Below, piece by piece: positions 7,869 through 15,765 of a DNA stretch of 64,000 nt. Both the position numbers and the translations under genes were made by a program. The first letter of the stretch is position 1. Each line of letters begins with the position of its first letter. Origin of the DNA: Solobacterium sp. (GTDB taxonomy: Bacteria > Bacillota_I > Bacilli_A > Erysipelotrichales > Erysipelotrichaceae); the NCBI GenBank assembly GCA_022486705.1, contig JAKVKC010000003.1, forward strand, positions 45,465 to 109,464. Direction: 5' to 3'. Below the pieces are notes generated by a model. That model worked only from the letters and a program-made list of their open reading frames with translations. It was not told the origin of the DNA and made no database searches.

Positions 7869-8117
7869 TCAGACCTTTGAATAGGCCGTCTTTACTGTCA
7901 GTCCCTGTATGTTCCCTAATCTGCCTGTCAGTGCACTGATCGTATCCATCGGTGCATCCAAGGCCACAGATATCAAAGATACAGATTTTTCACGATACGG
8001 GATTCCCATTCTGCCAATGATGAAGGATCCATATTCATGCAGTACCTGGTTGAGCTCATTTGTACAGTTTCGATCTTCAACGACGATAGCAATCATAGCT
8101 ATTCTTGTATCAGTCAT
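7869..8117 (-). CDS. Iron-only hydrogenase system regulator, TM1266 family
   Basis: An 82-residue ACT-like/NikR-C-like protein. The chosen ATG at 8117 gives MTDTRIAMIAIVVED and has the ribosome site AAAGGAGAG; an open frame 20 codons longer exists but lacks one. The pattern IAMIAIVVEDR...LNQVLHEYGSFIIGRMGIPYRE is typical of the TM1266/TIGR03959 family, which sits between hydrogenase maturase genes in many anaerobes and is presumed to be regulatory. The start lies eight bases inside the end of hydF. Ligand and target are unknown. Confidence 0.85.
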   Translation of the reverse strand: MTDTRIAMIAIVVEDRNCTNELNQVLHEYGSFIIGRMGIPYREKSVSLISVALDAPMDTISALTGRLGNIQGLTVKTAYSKV

Positions 8118-9333
8118 TATTCTCTCCTTTCGGCAATGAAATATCATCCAGGATCCCATTGAGATAAGCGATGGCAATCCCGTAATTGGTCATCGGTACT
8201 TTCTTTTCTTTTGCGCGATTGATCCGGCTCATCACATAGCGCCGATTGAACATGCAGCCGCCGCATTGAATGATCAGGTCATACTGAGAAGCATCCTCAG
8301 GGAAATCAACGCCTGCTTTAACATCGATCTGCAGATCTTCCCCTGCTTTCTTTCTCAGCAGACGCGGGATCTTGACCCGGCCGATATCTTCTTCCATCGG
8401 TGCATGTGTGCAGCATTCCGCAATCAGAACTTTCGATGATGGTGTAAGCTGATCAATCGCTTTTGCGCTTTCAGCATAATATTCTATATCGCCTTTCAGA
8501 CCGGCAAACAGTACAGAGAAAGAAGTTAGTCTGCTCTCTTTGGGGCAGAGCTCATGGACCTGTCGGAAGGCCTGCGAATCTGTGACGATCAGATCCGGTG
8601 CTTTTTTCAGTGAAGCAAGTGCTTTCGGCATGCCATCCAAAGTCACGCAGATAGCAATGCATTCACGATCCAATGCATCGCGGATCGTCTGTACTTCCGG
8701 CTGGATCAGTCTTCCTTCCGGCGCCTGCGGATCCTGCGGCATGACAAGCATGACGATATCCTGTGCCTTTGCCAGTCCCGCAAGAACAGTGCGGGCAGTC
8801 TGTCCGCGGCGCATTGCTTTGATCATCGTATTCTTCAGTTCATCGATGGAAGCAGGATCTTCTGCACTGCATACGGAAAATGGGATCTGATATTTCTTTT
8901 CCAGCTGAGCAATGCGTTCCTGTACCTTTTCGTGATTGCATTGATCATATTTGCTGAAGACACCGATACATGGAATCTTACGTTCTGTGAAATATCGGAT
9001 CCATTGTTCTTCTAAGCCATCTTCTGCTTCGGTAAATAAGATCACCGCAAGATCACTTTCTTCTGCGGCTCTTTGGGAAGCCAGCACTCTTTGTTTTCCA
9101 AGTTCACTTGCATCATCAAAACCAGCTGTATCCAACAGAGTGCAGGCACCGATGCCATGGATCTCCATCGGTTTCTTGACCACATCTGTTGTCGTTCCAG
9201 CCACATCAGAAACAATCGCCGCCGGCTGTTTTGTAAGTGCATTGATCAATGAGGATTTTCCTGCATTCATGCGTCCGAAAAAGCCGATATGTGTCCGGTT
9301 TGCGGAGGATGCTCCATTTGCAATTGAATTCAT
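8110..9333 (-). CDS. hydF: [FeFe] hydrogenase maturation GTPase HydF
   Basis: A 407-residue scaffold GTPase. The N-terminal G domain shows GRMNAGKSSL (P-loop), DVAGTTTD (G2) and DTAGF (G3), and SKYDQ fills the G4 position. The C-terminal cluster domain has CTH (Cys308, His310) and QCGGC (Cys357, Cys360). Usual HydF has HCxxC, so the histidine is replaced by Gln356. HydF carries the two-iron precursor and delivers it to HydA. The ATG at 9333 overlaps the stop of the ABC-transporter ATPase gene (ATGA) and has the ribosome site GAGGAGAG, so HydF is made from the same transcript as the transporter and the nitrogenase-like proteins. This placement is unusual. Confidence 0.95.
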   Translation of the reverse strand: MNSIANGASSANRTHIGFFGRMNAGKSSLINALTKQPAAIVSDVAGTTTDVVKKPMEIHGIGACTLLDTAGFDDASELGKQRVLASQRAAEESDLAVILFTEAEDGLEEQWIRYFTERKIPCIGVFSKYDQCNHEKVQERIAQLEKKYQIPFSVCSAEDPASIDELKNTMIKAMRRGQTARTVLAGLAKAQDIVMLVMPQDPQAPEGRLIQPEVQTIRDALDRECIAICVTLDGMPKALASLKKAPDLIVTDSQAFRQVHELCPKESRLTSFSVLFAGLKGDIEYYAESAKAIDQLTPSSKVLIAECCTHAPMEEDIGRVKIPRLLRKKAGEDLQIDVKAGVDFPEDASQYDLIIQCGGCMFNRRYVMSRINRAKEKKVPMTNYGIAIAYLNGILDDISLPKGENND

Positions 9334-10133
9334 CTGCTGCTCTCCTCTTCCAGAGATACAGGCAGGATCGTGGAATGCTTTCTGCCATTGATCTCTTCTT
9401 CTATGATCTTTATTTTAACGCCAAATGCTTCTGACATATTCTGTTCATTCAGAATTTTTTTTGTTTCACCAAAAATTGATTTTCCATTTTTCATTAAGAG
9501 GAGCGTATGATCGGATACCTCCAAAGCATGTTCAGGATAATGTGTATTGAAGATGACAGAAATACCGTCTTCTTTTGACAGCTTTTCAATCATCTCCAGG
9601 ACCAGCAGCTGATTGCGAAAATCAAGTCCTGTCTCTGGTTCATCCATGACCAGCAGTTCTGGCTGGGCAGCCAAAGCGCGAGCAATCAGCACCAGCTGCA
9701 GTTCGCCGCCGGAGATCTCTGCACAGCTTTTTTCTGCCAATGCGGTGATGCCTGTACGTTCCATAGCTTTCTGAGCAATTCTTTTGTCCTCGGCATTTGG
9801 CATCTGGAATAAATTCAGATATGGACTTCTGCCAAGCAGAACAGTTTCTTTCACGAGATATGGAAATGTCTGTGATTTTGCCTGCGGTACATAGGCAGCT
9901 TTCTGCCAGAATTCTGTCTGCTTGATGGCAGACAGATCATGTCCATCATATTCAGCATATCCTGAAGTAAATTTAAGAAAGCCAAGCATGCATTTCAGCA
10001 ATGTAGTTTTGCCGCCGCCATTCGGGCCTAGAATTGAAAGAATCTCACCGGAATGAATCTGGAATGATACATGGTCAAGGACCTCTTTATTCTCAGAATA
10101 GGAAAAGCACCCTTCTTTTACGGAAAAGTTCAT
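9330..10133 (-). CDS. ABC transporter ATP-binding protein, iron-chelate/corrinoid class (FecE/BtuD-like)
   Basis: A 267-residue ATPase. It has Walker A GPNGGGKTT (near residue 37), the signature ISGGELQ, Walker B ELLVMDEPETGLD, and a switch histidine in FNTHYPEH. The best match by context is the FecE/FhuC/BtuD group that powers import of iron-siderophores, haem or cobalamin. The start overlaps the permease stop (ATGA) and the stop overlaps the hydF start (ATGA). It sits at the inner face of the membrane with the permease at 10130-11140. The substrate cannot be told from the ATPase alone. Confidence 0.92.
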   Translation of the reverse strand: MNFSVKEGCFSYSENKEVLDHVSFQIHSGEILSILGPNGGGKTTLLKCMLGFLKFTSGYAEYDGHDLSAIKQTEFWQKAAYVPQAKSQTFPYLVKETVLLGRSPYLNLFQMPNAEDKRIAQKAMERTGITALAEKSCAEISGGELQLVLIARALAAQPELLVMDEPETGLDFRNQLLVLEMIEKLSKEDGISVIFNTHYPEHALEVSDHTLLLMKNGKSIFGETKKILNEQNMSEAFGVKIKIIEEEINGRKHSTILPVSLEEESSR

Positions 10134-11140
10134 ACTTGGATTCCTCCTGTACGCCGCAGCAGCAGAATAAAGACCGGCGCTCCGATAATAGCGGTCAGAA
10201 TAGATACTGGAATTTCAGCATTGGAAACACATCTGGCTATTGTATCAGTAATCAGCAGAAAACCTGCACCGAAGACAATGCTTGCCGGCAGAACGCGCCG
10301 ATTGTCATTGCCGAACAGCATACGTGCTATGTGCGGGATCAGCAATCCGACCCAGCCTATAACACCGCAGACGGCGACAACGCTGGCTGTGATGGCAGAA
10401 GCGCAGACGATGAGAATGCCGCGGTTCAGACTGAGATTGATGCCAAGAGATCTGGCTTCATCATTGCTCAGTGACATTGCATTCAGACGATAGCGCAGCA
10501 GAAACAGAATGCAGATACCAATCAGGATCAGCGGTGCCCCAAGCTGCAGTGATTTGAATGTGACCGAAGAAAAGCTCCCCATCAGCCAGAAAGTGATCAC
10601 CGGCAGAATATCATTTGGATCAGCTACATACTTTACCAAAGTGACCAGAGCACTGAACAGAGAAGAGATCACCAGACCTGCTAAGATCACCATGATAATG
10701 GAATGAGAATTGCTGGAAGATGGTGTACGCGTCACTGCAAAGACAAGCAGGACTGCTAGAATACCAAAGAACATAGCGCTGAATTGAATGCCGGCTGAAG
10801 AAAAGCCAAGCAGGATTCCTAAAGCTGCACCGAAAGATGCTCCATTAGCTGTGCCCAAAGTATCCGGTGTTGCCAAGGGATTGGAGAACAATGATTGGAA
10901 TGCTGTACCGCTAGCGGCAAGCCCTGCTCCTGCAAGCATGCTGAAAAGGATGCGGGGAAGACGAACCTGCAGAATGACTTTGGAAGCATTCTGCAAGGTA
11001 CTGCCTTTTCCCATCAGGATCGAGATCACCTGATCGATCGGCACCTGATACTGGCCGGCGCAAAGTGCCAAGACAGCAGAAGCAGCTAATATCACTGTGC
11101 AGATGATCATCCATGTTTTAAATGAATTCTTTCTTTTCAA
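10130..11140 (-). CDS. FecCD-family ABC transporter permease
   Basis: A 336-residue polytopic membrane protein of the FecCD/BtuC family, with about ten predicted hydrophobic segments. The family blocks are ILQVRLPRILFSMLAGAGLA (residues about 48-67), NPLATPDTLG, and GVIGWVGLLIPHIARML before the last helices. The VPIDQV and RLPR motifs are typical. It would form the channel of an importer for iron chelates, haem or corrinoids. It lies 12 bases after the binding-protein gene and overlaps the ATPase gene by four bases. It is encoded alone, so it would act as a homodimer. Confidence 0.93.
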   Translation of the reverse strand: MKRKNSFKTWMIICTVILAASAVLALCAGQYQVPIDQVISILMGKGSTLQNASKVILQVRLPRILFSMLAGAGLAASGTAFQSLFSNPLATPDTLGTANGASFGAALGILLGFSSAGIQFSAMFFGILAVLLVFAVTRTPSSSNSHSIIMVILAGLVISSLFSALVTLVKYVADPNDILPVITFWLMGSFSSVTFKSLQLGAPLILIGICILFLLRYRLNAMSLSNDEARSLGINLSLNRGILIVCASAITASVVAVCGVIGWVGLLIPHIARMLFGNDNRRVLPASIVFGAGFLLITDTIARCVSNAEIPVSILTAIIGAPVFILLLRRTGGIQV

Positions 11141-11152
11141 AACGAGCTCCTT

Positions 11153-12295
11153 TTAATTCCAGCTGCCGGCCGCCCGATTAGGGGTATACATCTTTTCTAC
11201 CTGTTCATCGCTCAGTTCAACACCATAAAGATTTTTATAGTATTCTTTAACATCAGAAGCTATATCATAATCTTTGAATATTTCCGGATAGACTGCCTGT
11301 GCCAGCCATTCCAATGTCATAGGCGTGTCTACCCCAGGTGTATAGGTGCGATAGGATCCCAGCGGCATTTTATAAACACGCTTATCCTGCACTGCTTTGA
11401 CCGTTGACCAATCATCGCTGCCAATTGCATTGTTATAGAGATCATCCGGCGATGTCTGCGTAAAGTTGGTAATGATAATAACATCCGGATTCCATGCATA
11501 CACCTGTTCCATTGAGATCACTGCATTTGAATTATCGGCATTGACATCATGCGCTACATTTTCTGCTCCCACGGCATTGCACCACCACTCGCCAAAGAAG
11601 GATGCCGAAGAAGTGATCATTGTTTTAGTATCGTATTGGAACAGAAAGAGGACTTTCTGCTTTTCTGTTATGCCGGATACTTTTTCCTGGATCTCCGTAT
11701 ATTTCTGATTGCTGTACTGATCAACAAGATCTTCGCGATTGGAGGCATGGCTTGGATAGATCTGATCGAGCAGTGCCATCCATTCATTGTATGTTTTGAT
11801 GCAGTCATAGTTCCATTTTGTCGGTGATACACCAACCGCTGTCAGGCCAGCATTTTCCAGCTTCTCCTGCTCTGATTTATTGCCTGCATTATAGAAGACA
11901 ACATCCGGATTCAAAGCAATCAAAGACTCAATATTGACATCGCTGCCATCCATGATATTTGTATTTACATTCAGTATTTCCGGATACAGTTCTGAAAGAA
12001 CACCATTCTTCGCTGCATTCATAGATGCCGGTTCCATTGCAACAATGCTCGATGCACTGTCCAGATAGATCGTCAGCATGCTTGGCAGCGGCAGAATGCT
12101 CAGAATTGCGACCCGCTTAGGATCAGTCGGTACCGTCACAGTACGGTCAGCGTGATCCGTTATCGTCACTTCGCTCGGGACTTCAGCAGCAGCGGCTGAA
12201 GCGGATGCTTTTGCTGTATCTGCGCTGCTGGAACAGCCAGTCAGCAGTGATACGGCCATCAAGGCACTTAATACAATACTTGCAGTTTTTTTCAT
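11153..12295 (-). CDS. Lipoprotein substrate-binding protein of the ABC importer (FecB/BtuF fold)
   Basis: A 380-residue secreted lipoprotein. The signal peptide ends in the lipobox LLTGC (Cys21), followed by a Ser/Ala-rich linker. The body has the class III binding-protein pattern: VTITDHADRTVTVPTDPKRV, then INIESLIALNPDVVFYN-like half-sites and ISMEQVYAWNPDVIII. It captures an iron complex or tetrapyrrole-like ligand outside the membrane for the FecCD permease. The ATG at 12295 overlaps the stop of the component-1-like gene (ATGA), with the ribosome site GAGGGAAAG. Its position directly after the nitrogenase-like genes suggests the imported compound is their substrate or cofactor source, which is inference. 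Confidence 0.9.
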   Translation of the reverse strand: MKKTASIVLSALMAVSLLTGCSSSADTAKASASAAAAEVPSEVTITDHADRTVTVPTDPKRVAILSILPLPSMLTIYLDSASSIVAMEPASMNAAKNGVLSELYPEILNVNTNIMDGSDVNIESLIALNPDVVFYNAGNKSEQEKLENAGLTAVGVSPTKWNYDCIKTYNEWMALLDQIYPSHASNREDLVDQYSNQKYTEIQEKVSGITEKQKVLFLFQYDTKTMITSSASFFGEWWCNAVGAENVAHDVNADNSNAVISMEQVYAWNPDVIIITNFTQTSPDDLYNNAIGSDDWSTVKAVQDKRVYKMPLGSYRTYTPGVDTPMTLEWLAQAVYPEIFKDYDIASDVKEYYKNLYGVELSDEQVEKMYTPNRAAGSWN

Positions 12296-13437
12296 TTTCT
12301 TTCCCTCAGCTTTTCTTCAATTTTGAAATCTTTGGAACAGAACAGCGGGATATCATGACGATAGATCCTGCCGGAATATCCGATATGCGGTATTTCATAG
12401 AATGCGGTATCTTTGCGATGCACGATATTTTTGAACAGAGGATCAGCAATCACAAGATCAGCCTGATCAATTCTTCTCAACAGTTCATCTTCATTGAGAC
12501 CTTCACTGATATCCGGCCAGAATGCATATGCATGCATACTCTCGTCTTTGCCCAGAGAGGAATGATTGAAAGCAGCAGCCATTGATCTGGCATAGATCTC
12601 TTCGCCGATGATCAGTACGTTTCCCTGCTCTGTATTTTCGTCATAAGCAGTGCGGCTGATGCCATCCACTTCGCTTTGCTTCATCGCCTTCTGGATGCGC
12701 TCATGCATGTATGGACCGATCGGTATGCCTTCAACATAAGGAATATGGTCGATGCCCTCCATATAGCGGGCAGCGATCCTGCCGCATGAAGTCGGCAGCA
12801 CATTGACCGCGGCAGCTTTTATTTTCTGAAGCTCTTCAAATGTACTGCACATAGCTGAACATGCATTCAAAGAAAAGCCATCGTTCTGCAATGAAGCAGT
12901 CATTGCCTTCACATGTGCCTGATCAGCGAAATCGATCGGCGTGACGCCAAGCAGATTGAACGAATGTTCTTTTCGCTCCGTATTGACGTCCGCAAAGCGC
13001 TTGATCCATTCGCGCTCTGCCAATCCAACACCAGAGACATAGCTCTTCAGACCATCTGTCGGAATACCAATTGTTGGAATCCCTGTTTTCTCTTCAATCA
13101 AATGAGAAACCCCAGTATAATCGAACGCAATGACATGCGGAATCGAAGCGCCGCACAGAGCGATGAATCTTGGATGAAGATCTGCGGCCGCTTTTGACGC
13201 ATCTTCAATCACGACGGAATCATCACCTAAGACCGCCGTCATTTCATCCAGGCCGGAAACGAACATCAGCGATTTGGAATCATACCAGCGCGGTTCATCA
13301 TGTGTAGTATAAGTGCTGTTGCATCCCGAAGGATCATGCAGGATCGTCATGCCTCCCAATTCATAGAGAAAGGAACAGACTCCAGATACATCCGCCGTGT
13401 AAGTTGATGTGAATACATGTGTATGCCAATCGCTCAT
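12292..13437 (-). CDS. Nitrogenase component-1-like subunit (second; NifK/NifE-type fold)
   Basis: About 381 residues from the ATG at 13437 (MSDWHTHVF), which overlaps the previous stop as ATGA; a start six codons upstream is less likely. It matches the Oxidored_nitro family (nitrogenase component 1, protochlorophyllide and Cfb reductases). Three conserved cysteines, Cys21 (SGVCSF), Cys39 (DPSGCNS) and Cys95 (IALCGAS), sit where NifD/NifK ligate the P-cluster or where BchN/B hold a [4Fe-4S] cluster. It is clearly shorter than NifD/NifK (about 490-520) and has no NifD-like active-site Cys/His region that I can see. It likely pairs with the product of 13434-14729. Substrate unknown. Confidence 0.85.
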   Translation of the reverse strand: MSDWHTHVFTSTYTADVSGVCSFLYELGGMTILHDPSGCNSTYTTHDEPRWYDSKSLMFVSGLDEMTAVLGDDSVVIEDASKAAADLHPRFIALCGASIPHVIAFDYTGVSHLIEEKTGIPTIGIPTDGLKSYVSGVGLAEREWIKRFADVNTERKEHSFNLLGVTPIDFADQAHVKAMTASLQNDGFSLNACSAMCSTFEELQKIKAAAVNVLPTSCGRIAARYMEGIDHIPYVEGIPIGPYMHERIQKAMKQSEVDGISRTAYDENTEQGNVLIIGEEIYARSMAAAFNHSSLGKDESMHAYAFWPDISEGLNEDELLRRIDQADLVIADPLFKNIVHRKDTAFYEIPHIGYSGRIYRHDIPLFCSKDFKIEEKLRERK

Positions 13438-14729
13438 CTTGCCCTGCACCCCCATCCTTTATGCTGGATCAGAGACGGCATATCTGATGCAGTCTGATAT
13501 GCTTCCTTGATCAGATGAAACAGATGCTGAATGCCAAGATATCCATACATGCCTGCACTTTCAATCATATTGACAAAGTGATCGGTATTATTGAAATAGG
13601 CTGCTTTCTGCCCGATGCCGATGATCATTCCTGCATGTTCTCGGTCCATGATGCGCATATTCCAATTATCGGCAGAATAAATCTTCAGATCTGGAGCAAT
13701 TTTCTGCAGTTTCAGGAATACTTCTTCCTTCTCTGTAAAGGATTCAATGAAGACAGATTCGACCGCAAAGCCATGCTGGGTCAGGAACAGAGCCAGGCTC
13801 AGCGGTTCATCTACTGCCGTATCATCAAGCGAGATCGGTGTTTTTCCAATCGCATCACGTACTTCAGAAATGCATTGTTCAGTCTGATATCGCTTCTGCA
13901 TCTTTTCTTCTTCTGAGACATGGGCGATATGCAGTTCATCACATACTGTATCTATATCGGCGTCAATAACGTCATAGTCATAGGTCATTGCAATTGGGAT
14001 CCATTTCTGATGCAGCCGGATCTCCATATCTTTGCCGGCTAAAGCAGCATATTTATGAAATGTCAGATTGCAGCAGCTGTACTGCATCTCTTTGAAGGTA
14101 TCGTAGTTTTCTGTCTCCGAAAGATCACGGATCTCAATGCCCTGTTCTTTCAGATGGCTCGTCATATCGCTGTATTTATTCATAGGGAACCAATTGCCAA
14201 TGTAATTGATCTGTTTTGGATCATGCTCAGCCGGCTGCAGGACACGATAGGTCTGGCGGGTCAAAGATGGGACTGCCGGTGTCTTGCGCCGCATAATCGG
14301 ATCCATATATGCATCCACAAAATCAATATCCGGATATTCTTTTCTTAGATTTGCATAGACGCGCTGATAATTGGCAGCCAGAAAATGATGGATGCATGAA
14401 ATGAAGATCATGATCATTCTTGGCCGTTCCGGCAATGACGCAATGATCTTTTCTGTCCCTTCCTGCAAGGTCTCTTCCATTGTACCTTCGAGAATATTAT
14501 CCTCGCCGACCGTGATCGTAGAAAGACGATCCATCGCATGCATTTCTGCTGTTGTCAGAACGACTCCGCGCAGACAGCTCGTCGGGCAGACATAGATCTG
14601 ATGACAGCCTGGGATCTGAGCTCCGATATGAACAATATTCCAAATACCGCGGCATGGTGAAGAATAAGCAAGTCCGATATTCGCATTGTACTCATATGAG
14701 ATGTCACTTATCTTTTTAAATTCAGACAT
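13434..14729 (-). CDS. Nitrogenase component-1-like subunit (first; NifD-type fold)
   Basis: A 431-residue Oxidored_nitro-family protein. The N-terminal half carries Cys26 (SSPCRG), Cys42 (IPGCHQ), Cys48 and Cys52 (VCPTSCLRG) and Cys112 (ISCIHH). Three of these should be cluster ligands, leaving one or two extra. [16 protein letters not shown] at residues 71-86 matches the block in NifK/NifE relatives that follows the second ligand. The C-terminal half contains a second Rossmann-like domain ([11 protein letters not shown]). No FeMo-cofactor ligand region is evident, so the protein may hold only the interfacial cluster plus a bound substrate, as BchNB and CfbD do. The start lies eight bases inside the end of the NifH-like gene. 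Confidence 0.85.
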   Translation of the reverse strand: MSEFKKISDISYEYNANIGLAYSSPCRGIWNIVHIGAQIPGCHQIYVCPTSCLRGVVLTTAEMHAMDRLSTITVGEDNILEGTMEETLQEGTEKIIASLPERPRMIMIFISCIHHFLAANYQRVYANLRKEYPDIDFVDAYMDPIMRRKTPAVPSLTRQTYRVLQPAEHDPKQINYIGNWFPMNKYSDMTSHLKEQGIEIRDLSETENYDTFKEMQYSCCNLTFHKYAALAGKDMEIRLHQKWIPIAMTYDYDVIDADIDTVCDELHIAHVSEEEKMQKRYQTEQCISEVRDAIGKTPISLDDTAVDEPLSLALFLTQHGFAVESVFIESFTEKEEVFLKLQKIAPDLKIYSADNWNMRIMDREHAGMIIGIGQKAAYFNNTDHFVNMIESAGMYGYLGIQHLFHLIKEAYQTASDMPSLIQHKGWGCRAR

Positions 14730-15483
14730 GATCTACTCCATTCTTGATCATGGAAGAGGCCAATGCCCGGATCTTTGCGGCATAATCACATGCAGGGAAC
14801 ATCTCCATGACTGGGCGCATCTGCATTTCTGCTTCCGCAATATGATTGTCCCGCGGGAGATCAGCTGCGATCCTGCTGTGAATATCGCTGCACAGGGTCT
14901 CAACTTTTTCTCTTTCTTCTGGAACATTGCGCCGATTCAGGATCACACCGCCGATGTCGGCATAGCCTCTCTGCTTGAAATTTTCAACCGCCGTCGCAAT
15001 ATTGGCCGCGGCGTAAATAGCCATATTTTCACCGGAAGTCACTATATATACCTGGTCGGCATATCCCTGCCTGATTGGCATCGCAAACCCACCGCATACA
15101 ACATCCCCCAGCACATCATAAATAACAATATCCGGTTTCAGTATGGCAAAAGCAGAACGTTCTTCCAGAGCTTCAAAAGCAGCCCCGATGCCTCTTCCTG
15201 CGCATCCAAGTCCCGGTGTCGGTCCGCCGCATTCTCCGCAGATAATGTCATGATAGCCAATGGTGATCAGATCTTTCAGTTCCGCTTTATCACGCTTTTC
15301 TCTTAACACATCTAAGATCGAAGTGATCTTTTCGCCATGATGAAGATACAGCGTACTGTCAGCTTTCGGGTCGCATCCTATCTGCATGACACGATATCCC
15401 ATATCCGCAAAGGCACAGGATAAAGCACTCGCTGCTGTGCTCTTGCCGATGCCGCCTTTTCCATAGATTGCAAAGCGATACAT
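14722..15483 (-). CDS. NifH-like ATP-dependent reductase (nitrogenase iron-protein family)
   Basis: A 253-residue homologue of NifH, BchL and CfbC. The P-loop is GKGGIGKST (residues 8-16) and the switch DPKADST follows at 38-44. Both ligands of the inter-subunit [4Fe-4S] cluster are present: Cys94 in GLGCAGRG, with the arginine that is ADP-ribosylated in true NifH, and Cys130 in [10 protein letters not shown]. It would be a homodimer giving low-potential electrons, driven by ATP, to the component-1-like pair encoded next. It has extra cysteines at 82 and 85. It is the first gene of the operon, with a strong AGGAGG ribosome site and an attenuator-like leader. True nitrogen fixation is unlikely because no nifB, nifE or nifN is present. 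Confidence 0.93.
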   Translation of the reverse strand: MYRFAIYGKGGIGKSTAASALSCAFADMGYRVMQIGCDPKADSTLYLHHGEKITSILDVLREKRDKAELKDLITIGYHDIICGECGGPTPGLGCAGRGIGAAFEALEERSAFAILKPDIVIYDVLGDVVCGGFAMPIRQGYADQVYIVTSGENMAIYAAANIATAVENFKQRGYADIGGVILNRRNVPEEREKVETLCSDIHSRIAADLPRDNHIAEAEMQMRPVMEMFPACDYAAKIRALASSMIKNGVDHV

Positions 15484-15501
15484 ACTGCCTCCTGTCCTAA
15501 T

Positions 15502-15601
15502 AAAAAATCTCCGCGATCCGCAGAGAAGAACAGTTAAAGTGCTGAAAGCACCTTTGCAGTATTCGTCTCTTCCAGTTCAGATTTCTCTTTGCTGTCGGAT
15601 C
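15502..15601 (-). promoter_or_regulatory. Attenuator/riboswitch-like leader of the NifH-like operon, class unknown
   Basis: The RNA leader contains a terminator 20-25 bases before the NifH-like ribosome site: CTCTGCG, loop GAT, CGCGGAG (15525-15509), followed by six T. GATCCGACAG at 15601-15592 can pair instead with CTGCGGATC (15523-15515), nine pairs with one bulged A. This would close an aptamer-sized element and destroy the terminator. Inside it is a hairpin with stem GTGC/GCAC (15551-15539). Two exclusive structures joined to a terminator are the layout of a transcriptional riboswitch. I could not match it to a T-box or to the common riboswitch classes I know. Confidence 0.6.
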
Positions 15602-15611
15602 TTATGCACTA

Positions 15612-15640
15612 ATCATACCTGAATCTGCAGCGAAGTACAA
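15612..15640 (-). promoter_or_regulatory. Promoter of the NifH-like operon
   Basis: On the minus strand, TTGTAC (15640-15635) and TATGAT (15617-15612) are separated by exactly 17 bases. The -10 matches 5 of 6, the -35 only 3 of 6. Transcription would begin near 15605, just before the attenuator-like leader. The weak -35 suggests a need for activation or derepression. Confidence 0.5.
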
Positions 15641-15654
15641 TCAAAATGACTGCT

Positions 15655-15750
15655 GTTCAAGTATATGAACTTATATAACACAGCACCATATCTTTGAAGC
15701 AGATGTATTGACAATCACGCAAATGTGATTCATCATGAACATAGTTCATG
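15655..15750. promoter_or_regulatory. Divergent operator region with three inverted repeats (TetR-type control)
   Basis: Three inverted repeats lie between the NifH-like and TetR genes: GTTCA-N6-TGAAC at 15655-15670, AATCAC-N6-GTGATT at 15713-15730, and the perfect CATGAAC-ATA-GTTCATG at 15734-15750. The first and third share the half-site GTTCA. A TTGACA at 15708-15713 could be the -35 of the TetR gene, but its -10 is poor. The third palindrome lies immediately before the TetR ribosome site, typical of an autoregulatory operator. The first lies just upstream of the -35 of the NifH-like promoter. Confidence 0.6.
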
Positions 15751-15765
15751 TTGAAGGGAGACTGT

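Noticed and set aside
14686..15306. A 206-codon plus-strand frame opposite the NifH-like gene
   Set aside because: Antisense to P-loop and cluster-ligand codons; no ribosome site.
12292..15483. A true nitrogen-fixing nitrogenase
   Set aside because: The subunits are too short, lack the FeMo-cofactor ligand region, and no nifE, nifN or nifB is present.
12292..15483. Protochlorophyllide, chlorophyllide or Ni-sirohydrochlorin (Cfb) reductase
   Set aside because: No tetrapyrrole-biosynthesis genes are present and the host looks like a non-photosynthetic, non-methanogenic Firmicute; only the general logic is shared.
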